In this document: piece after piece, positions 60,873 to 64,000 of the stretch
Position numbering within the stretch: the stretch's first letter is position 1
How the letters are laid out: every line of letters starts with the position of its first letter
From: JAICMB01 sp035295125
GTDB lineage: Bacteria > Acidobacteriota > Terriglobia > Bryobacterales > Bryobacteraceae
Direction of reading: 5' to 3'
Assembly: GCA_035295125.1 (NCBI GenBank)
Contig: DATGJP010000072.1
Location: 86,142 to 150,141 of the forward strand
DNA length: 64,000 bases
Translations under genes and position numbers: made by a program
The notes under the pieces: model-generated
Database searches by the model: none
What the model was told of the DNA's origin: nothing
The model's input: only the letters and a program-made list of their open reading frames with translations

Positions 60873-60908
60873 TGACCGTGCGCAGTCATTTGGCCGGATA
60901 TGGTCAGG
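60873..60908 (+). promoter_or_regulatory. Composite inverted-repeat motif (copy A), candidate promoter/operator
   Basis: Four half-sites in fixed order: TGACC, 6 bp, AGTCA, 2 bp, TGGCC, 8 bp, GGTCA. It lies about 90 bp upstream of the gene at 61000 and about 180 bp upstream of the divergent LPATA gene. The same arrangement is found at 62806 and 63701. Confidence 0.5.
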
Positions 60909-60999
60909 ACGCCGTCGGCAATAAGGATGAACAGTGTGGAATGTAGGCGATTTACGGAGCGGCGAGCCAAATGCACATTACGACGGCGAGGATAACAAC

Positions 61000-61290
61000 A
61001 TGAATCGGTTCTTAACTCTGAGTGCGTTGGTGCTGAGCGCCGCCCTGATCGGTCCTGTCGTAGCACGAGCTGACGACCGGGACCATCATGAAAAACGCTA
61101 CTACGATCGAAACGGCCACGACTACCATGCATGGAACAGCAACGAAGACCGCGCTTACCGCGCCTATCTTCAGGAGCAACATCGGAACTATCAGGAATTC
61201 AATAGAGTGAATCGGGGCCAGCAGCAGCAATACTTCACGTGGCGCCATACACACCCGGACAGCGCGCTTTTTAAGGTCGAGATTCGGTAG
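61000..61290 (+). CDS. Small exported His/Tyr/Asn-rich protein
   Basis: A 96-residue protein with a signal peptide ending near ARADD and GAGG 8-9 bp before the ATG. The mature part is rich in charged and aromatic residues (DRDHHEKRYYDRNGHDYHAW ... YQEFNRVNRGQQQQYFTWRHTHP), suggestive of a metal-binding or envelope-associated protein. I do not know a named family. It lies about 90 bp downstream of motif copy A and is followed by a strong terminator. Confidence 0.7.
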   Translation: MNRFLTLSALVLSAALIGPVVARADDRDHHEKRYYDRNGHDYHAWNSNEDRAYRAYLQEQHRNYQEFNRVNRGQQQQYFTWRHTHPDSALFKVEIR

Positions 61291-61301
61291 AAAACAAACA
61301 G

Positions 61302-61332
61302 AACCCGGGTGCCTCCAAGAGGCGCCCGGGTT
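61302..61332. terminator. Bidirectional rho-independent terminator
   Basis: A 14-bp stem (AACCCGGGTGCCTC pairing with GAGGCGCCCGGGTT, one G-T pair) with a 3-base loop CAA, followed by TTGTCTT on the plus strand. It separates the plus-strand gene at 61000 from the minus-strand gene ending at 61367. Confidence 0.85.
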
Positions 61333-61366
61333 TGTCTTGCACTGTGGTTGGTGATCCTTGAAGTGG

Positions 61367-61699
61367 TTACTCGGTTGACTTGGTTCGTTCGAATGCGGAA
61401 CCAGCAAGGAAACCGATACCAGCGGCCAGTACAAGAAACGTCGTGGGATGGCGGCTGATCACCTGGCGAATGCTGGTAAGCGCGGCGCCCACATCATGAC
61501 TGCGCACGTAAGCAGCGGTGGAATCCAGCTTGGCGGCTGCGCTTTCCGTCATCGTCTCCATTGTCTCGGCCCCATGGTGTCCGGTGCTGCGAACCGAGGT
61601 AGCCGCGTTTTCCAATGCCGCCGCGGTCTCCTGCCGGGCTTTATCCAACGTCTCGCCGGCAGTCCGGCCGAGATTTGATGCTGTCTCACTCATATTCAT
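61367..61699 (-). CDS. DUF883/ElaB/YqjD-like membrane-anchored protein
   Basis: A 110-residue protein: a helical, Ala/Glu/Thr-rich amphipathic region (NLGRTAGETLDKARQETAAALENAATSV ... AAAKLDSTAAYVRSHD), then one C-terminal membrane helix in the (H)P..F/..AAGIGFLAGS pattern typical of ElaB/YqjD. These E. coli relatives are stationary-phase, membrane-anchored and ribosome-associated. It is the last gene of a minus-strand stress-membrane set (62707-61367). The start at 61699 or 61693 cannot be decided. Confidence 0.8.
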   Translation of the reverse strand: MNMSETASNLGRTAGETLDKARQETAAALENAATSVRSTGHHGAETMETMTESAAAKLDSTAAYVRSHDVGAALTSIRQVISRHPTTFLVLAAGIGFLAGSAFERTKSTE

Positions 61700-61722
61700 T
61701 TTCGTTTGCCTCTCAAATCCTC

Positions 61723-61881
61723 TCATTTACGGAATGCCGGTCTGCGTCCCTGAAACATCCGAACGACCACTACGAAGATCGCGACGGCCAACAACAGGTG
61801 GATCAAGCCATAGGCCGTGTACGAAGTGGCTAGCCCCAACACCCAGAGCAGAAGCAGAATTACGGCGATGGCCCAAAGCAT
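61723..61881 (-). CDS. DUF5670 (Lmo0937-family) small membrane protein
   Basis: A 52-residue protein beginning MLWAIAVILLLLWVLG and ending VVRMFQGRRPAFRK. Two membrane segments, with a short G-L-I-H-L-L-L-A-V-A-I-F-V stretch as the second, are characteristic of the Lmo0937/DUF5670 family. It lies 4 bp after the glycine-zipper gene and 23 bp before the ElaB-like gene. No function is assigned to the family, though it is often found with stress genes. Confidence 0.88.
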   Translation of the reverse strand: MLWAIAVILLLLWVLGLATSYTAYGLIHLLLAVAIFVVVVRMFQGRRPAFRK

Positions 61882-61885
61882 CTTC

Positions 61886-62455
61886 TTACCCGCCCTGTGA
61901 AGCCGTCGCCACGGGCTTGTCCTTCACCATAAAGTCCGCTTTGGCCTCACCGGCTGATGCGATGTGTTCCGCGCCAGTCTGGTGGAGCAAATCCTTTGCA
62001 CGTTTCACCCATTCGGAGCTGTCGCAGTGGACAGAGAAAAGAATGCCGCCCTCACGAATCCGGCCTTCGTACCGCTTGGCCTCATACTCCGGCATGCCCA
62101 TTCCGATCAAAGCGCCAACCATCGAGCCAACGCCGCCGCCAACGCCGATGCCGGCGAGCAGTCCCATGATCGGACCAGCGGCGATGAAAGGACCGATGCC
62201 GGGAATCGCCAAAAGTCCAATGCCGGCCAGCCATCCCAGCGCCCCACCGATCACAGCTCCCGATCCGCCGCCCATTGCTGCGCCTTCCGGTGCTTTTGTA
62301 TTCTTCTCGTGTGCGAAATCCTTCGATCCAAAGTTGTTCGGGAACAGGACCGAAATATCGGTGTTTCGGAAACCACCCTGCTTCAAGGCTTCCACTGCTT
62401 CGTCAACGCCTCTGCGGTCTTTATATAGGCCGTAGACGGCTGTATTCGTTGCCAT
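61886..62455 (-). CDS. General stress protein 17M-like protein with glycine-zipper
   Basis: A 189-residue protein. An N-terminal ferredoxin-like domain of the GSP17M/DUF1269 type (AVYGLYKDRRGVDEAVEALKQGGFRNTDISVLFP, 5-50) is followed by a long Gly/Ala glycine-zipper hydrophobic region (about 62-120) and a C-terminal copy of the small domain (GGILFSVHCDSSEWVKRAKDLL). It is probably membrane-associated and stress-induced. GAGAGG precedes the ATG. It is in series with Thivi_2564-like, DUF5670 and ElaB-like genes. Confidence 0.83.
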   Translation of the reverse strand: MATNTAVYGLYKDRRGVDEAVEALKQGGFRNTDISVLFPNNFGSKDFAHEKNTKAPEGAAMGGGSGAVIGGALGWLAGIGLLAIPGIGPFIAAGPIMGLLAGIGVGGGVGSMVGALIGMGMPEYEAKRYEGRIREGGILFSVHCDSSEWVKRAKDLLHQTGAEHIASAGEAKADFMVKDKPVATASQGG

Positions 62456-62521
62456 TTTGTTTTTCCTCTCTCGGGTTAGGGCACGCCTTTGGCCGTTCGC
62501 TTCACCAGCAGGACGGCTATC

Positions 62522-62707
62522 TCAAATCCGGAATCTAGTGATGGGCTCCCACAATCCGACCATCCGCAACACCCATATCCCAACCGCCACTACCACTACC
62601 ACGTTCAAAATGGTCTTAATGCTGTTGGCCATGGGGATAAAACGATTGATCAGCCATAACGCGACGCCTACGACGATCAAGGCAACGACGAGATTCACTA
62701 AAGGCAT
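62522..62707 (-). CDS. Thivi_2564-like small membrane protein
   Basis: A 61-residue protein with two membrane helices: MPLVNLVVALIVVGVALWLINRFIPM and ILNVVVVVAVGIWVLRMVGL. This is the pattern I associate with the Thivi_2564 family of small membrane proteins. GGAGGAAG precedes the start; the frame's upstream codon at 62758 is rejected. It is first in the minus-strand stress set. Function unknown. Confidence 0.8.
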   Translation of the reverse strand: MPLVNLVVALIVVGVALWLINRFIPMANSIKTILNVVVVVAVGIWVLRMVGLWEPITRFRI

Positions 62708-62805
62708 TTTGTTTCTCTTCCTCCGCGGTAGCAGGAGCACTCCGTTGCCCATTGGCAAATTACGCCAGCGGCCGTGCGTGGACGCAGCATTGGCCTGACA
62801 GACAT

Positions 62806-62839
62806 TGACTGCGCAAGGTCAAATGACCGTATATGGTTA
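62806..62839 (+). promoter_or_regulatory. Composite inverted-repeat motif (copy B), candidate promoter/operator
   Basis: TGACT, 6 bp, GGTCA, 2 bp, TGACC, 6 bp, GGTTA. A -35-like TTGACT (62805-62810) and a -10-like TATATG (62830-62835) are 19 bp apart within it, as in copy C. It lies upstream of the gene starting near 62923 and about 100 bp upstream of the divergent Thivi_2564-like gene. Confidence 0.5.
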
Positions 62840-62922
62840 ACAAAGGCAAATCACGTGTAGCCTCGTGCGGCGTGCCTGGTTGGTTATGGCGATATGGCGA
62901 ATCGAGTGCAGTTTTAGGAATT

Positions 62923-63255
62923 GTGTTAAACCCAGCCAAAGCTCAAGCAACCCCCGTTGACCCGTTTCATTTCCTCCGGCCGCAACTATCCCGCCGCATC
63001 AGCCCACGGCCTTCGCCATCCTTGTCGATAATCGCTGTGATGTTGACGCCGGTTGCCGTCCTGGCAGCAGCGCTTGGCGCTTGGCGGTTTGGGGCTGACC
63101 TCGGGTGGACAAGCCACTTCGTCATAACCAGTGGCCTGCTGTCGCACTGGCAAGCCTGGTTTGCCGTTGCGATCGCCATGCATACGACAGCCCGCAACCT
63201 CAAGAAGTGGCTGGAATTTCAAAACTCCACATCCTTGAATGTAGCTGCCTTGTAG
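62923..63255 (+). CDS. Small membrane protein of acidobacterial type
   Basis: About 110 residues. The recognisable part is SLSIIAVMLTPVAVLAAALGAWRFGADLGWTSHFVI followed by GLLSHWQAWFAVAIAM, a two- or three-helix membrane protein common in Acidobacteriota. The start is uncertain. The ATG at 62833 falls inside motif copy B, where the -10-like box is, so GTG 62923 (with AGGA upstream) or ATG 63040 is likelier. Function unknown. Its stop is followed at once by a hairpin (63255-63271). Confidence 0.6.
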   Translation: MLNPAKAQATPVDPFHFLRPQLSRRISPRPSPSLSIIAVMLTPVAVLAAALGAWRFGADLGWTSHFVITSGLLSHWQAWFAVAIAMHTTARNLKKWLEFQNSTSLNVAAL

Positions 63256-63271
63256 GCTGCATTGTGCAGCC
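63255..63271. terminator. Hairpin at the stop codon
   Basis: A perfect 7-bp stem (GGCTGCA / TGCAGCC) with a TTG loop begins on the last base of the stop codon. No T-run follows, so it may be a weak terminator or mRNA-stabilising hairpin. Confidence 0.4.
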
Positions 63272-63885
63272 CACAGGCGGCTAGGCCGCGCGCCATACAA
63301 ACAGGAACTCACGATCAGGGAACGCGCGGCGCGGTCCAACAACCGCAGTCGTCGCAAGCGCGAAGTCCATCATCGAGGCGACCCATCTGGATAAGTTGGA
63401 GCTTCACGCTGAACCTGCCGCCGGACATCTTCGAATCGATGTTTCGACAAACTATCGGACGCCCTCTTCTTTCCGAAACGATTTCTATATCGTCGCCGCA
63501 AAATAAGTGTGCGGAGCACCTCTTCGGCAGGTCAGCCAAATGACTCGATTGGTAAACGCTGCCTGGAACTGTTCCTTCGCCCTATCGGCGGTCGAGGCGT
63601 AGCGGAAATGGGCGGTAACCTGTCCGGTCCGATGCCGTTTTGGCCATCACACGCGAGGCGGTCATTACAGTGAAGCAGTTCAACTTGTACAGAATGACGT
63701 TGACCGTCCCCGGTCACTTGACCGTATAAGGTTACTTCCGCTCGCGTCACATCCGGCACAAGCTGTCTGTTATGAAGGAACAACCGAGTGGGCTCAACAA
63801 TACATGCCATTGGCGCGACCCGTGCGGTAGGACAGTGTCGCCCAAGCCCTTGACGGGTCAATCGGGCCGACGGAAAAGGTGAAAA
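63272..63885. other. Intergenic region with motif copy C
   Basis: About 600 bp without a confident gene. A stretch up to a stop at 63504-63506 has coding-like sequence in one frame (KLELHAEPAAGHLRIDVSTNY ... FRNDFYIVAAK) and may be the end of a decayed gene. Motif copy C lies at 63701-63734. Confidence 0.4.
63701..63734 (+). promoter_or_regulatory. Composite inverted-repeat motif (copy C), candidate promoter/operator
   Basis: TGACC, 6 bp, GGTCA, 2 bp, TGACC, 6 bp, GGTTA. TTGACC (63700-63705) and TATAAG (63725-63730) are 19 bp apart. It lies about 150 bp upstream of the SYLF-domain gene. Confidence 0.5.
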
Positions 63886-64000
63886 GTGAAACTGATTCTG
63901 GTAACTGCGTTGGCTCTTGTCCCGTTGCTGGCCAAAGACCATGATTCCGCGAAGCGTTTGAACGAAGCCGCTGCTGTCCTAACAGAAGTCATGGATGCTC
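63886..64000 (+). CDS. SYLF-domain (Ysc84-like) lipid-binding protein, N-terminal part
   Basis: Only the first 38 residues lie in the window; the gene runs off the right edge. GTG start with AAGG upstream. A signal peptide (KLILVTALALVPLLA) is followed by DSAKRLNEAAAVLTEVMDA, which is the opening helix pattern of SYLF-domain proteins. Members are envelope-associated lipid binders. It lies downstream of motif copy C, which suggests coregulation with the stress set. Confidence 0.7.
   Translation, partial: MKLILVTALALVPLLAKDHDSAKRLNEAAAVLTEVMDA

Noticed and set aside
63262..63543. 93-residue plus-strand frame in the last intergenic region
   Set aside because: Low-complexity sequence with no family, start context or ribosome site.
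1..64000. CRISPR arrays, tRNA, rRNA, insertion sequences, prophage
   Set aside because: I looked for regular repeats with spacers, cloverleaf ends and transposase-like proteins and saw none. A tRNAscan-SE, barrnap and CRISPR-finder run would be decisive.

Overview
The window looks like a chromosomal segment of an Acidobacteriota bacterium, most likely Bryobacteraceae/Solibacter-like. This is inferred from gene content: two Ser/Thr kinases fused to WD40/TolB-like propellers, two VWFA-related proteins of the acidobacterial type, an Oar-like TonB receptor with a carboxypeptidase-regulatory plug, two ThuA-like proteins, a winged-helix/TPR regulator, and SBBP and BACON modules. I see no rRNA, tRNA, CRISPR array, transposase or phage gene.

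Layout. 0-8.4 kb: a kinase cut by the left edge, a secreted SBBP/BACON protein with a triplicated C-terminal module, and a small secreted-protein pair (DUF4189). 8.5-23.5 kb: a probable catabolic island. On the minus strand lie a TPP-dependent enzyme, ThuA, an MFS carrier and a cytochrome c-HhH protein, coupled by overlaps or very short gaps, then a citryl-CoA-lyase-like protein with an acylating aldehyde dehydrogenase. On the plus strand lie a winged-helix/TPR regulator, a small putative ribbon-helix-helix protein, and TonB receptor, PQQ dehydrogenase and a second ThuA. Three copies of a 20-bp inverted repeat (arms TWACGGTR, 4-bp spacer) sit exactly 5 bp upstream of -35 boxes in this island, each followed by a 17-bp spacer and a -10 box. 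This is the strongest sign of an undescribed regulon here.

24-31 kb: a LysM protein, an OmpA/peptidoglycan-binding protein with an HEMGH metallopeptidase site, and a beta-propeller partner, resembling an orphan secreted-effector module. 31-39 kb: NTF2-like, DUF3592, second kinase, a nucleotidyltransferase-like protein lacking its catalytic residues, Ohr, a PEBP-family protein, and gene remnants. 39.7-46.2 kb: one 2165-residue secreted protein with Ig-like repeats, a beta-helix and a heparinase-like C-terminal part. 47-56 kb: secreted proteins, an acyl-CoA dehydrogenase, a papain-like peptidase, a VWFA protein and a radical SAM enzyme. 56.5-60.7 kb: a coupled malic enzyme - VWA - class D sortase operon next to a protein with an LPATA sorting signal, unusual in a diderm. 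60.8-64 kb: an envelope/stress set (DUF883/ElaB-like, DUF5670, glycine-zipper, Thivi_2564-like, SYLF), with three copies of a second composite motif upstream of three plus-strand genes.

Taken together, the 8.5-23.5 kb genes could form one route: TonB uptake, periplasmic PQQ oxidation, MFS import, C-C cleavage by the TPP enzyme, and CoA acylation. The substrate cannot be read from sequence. All family names come from motif recognition by eye; no database search was run.
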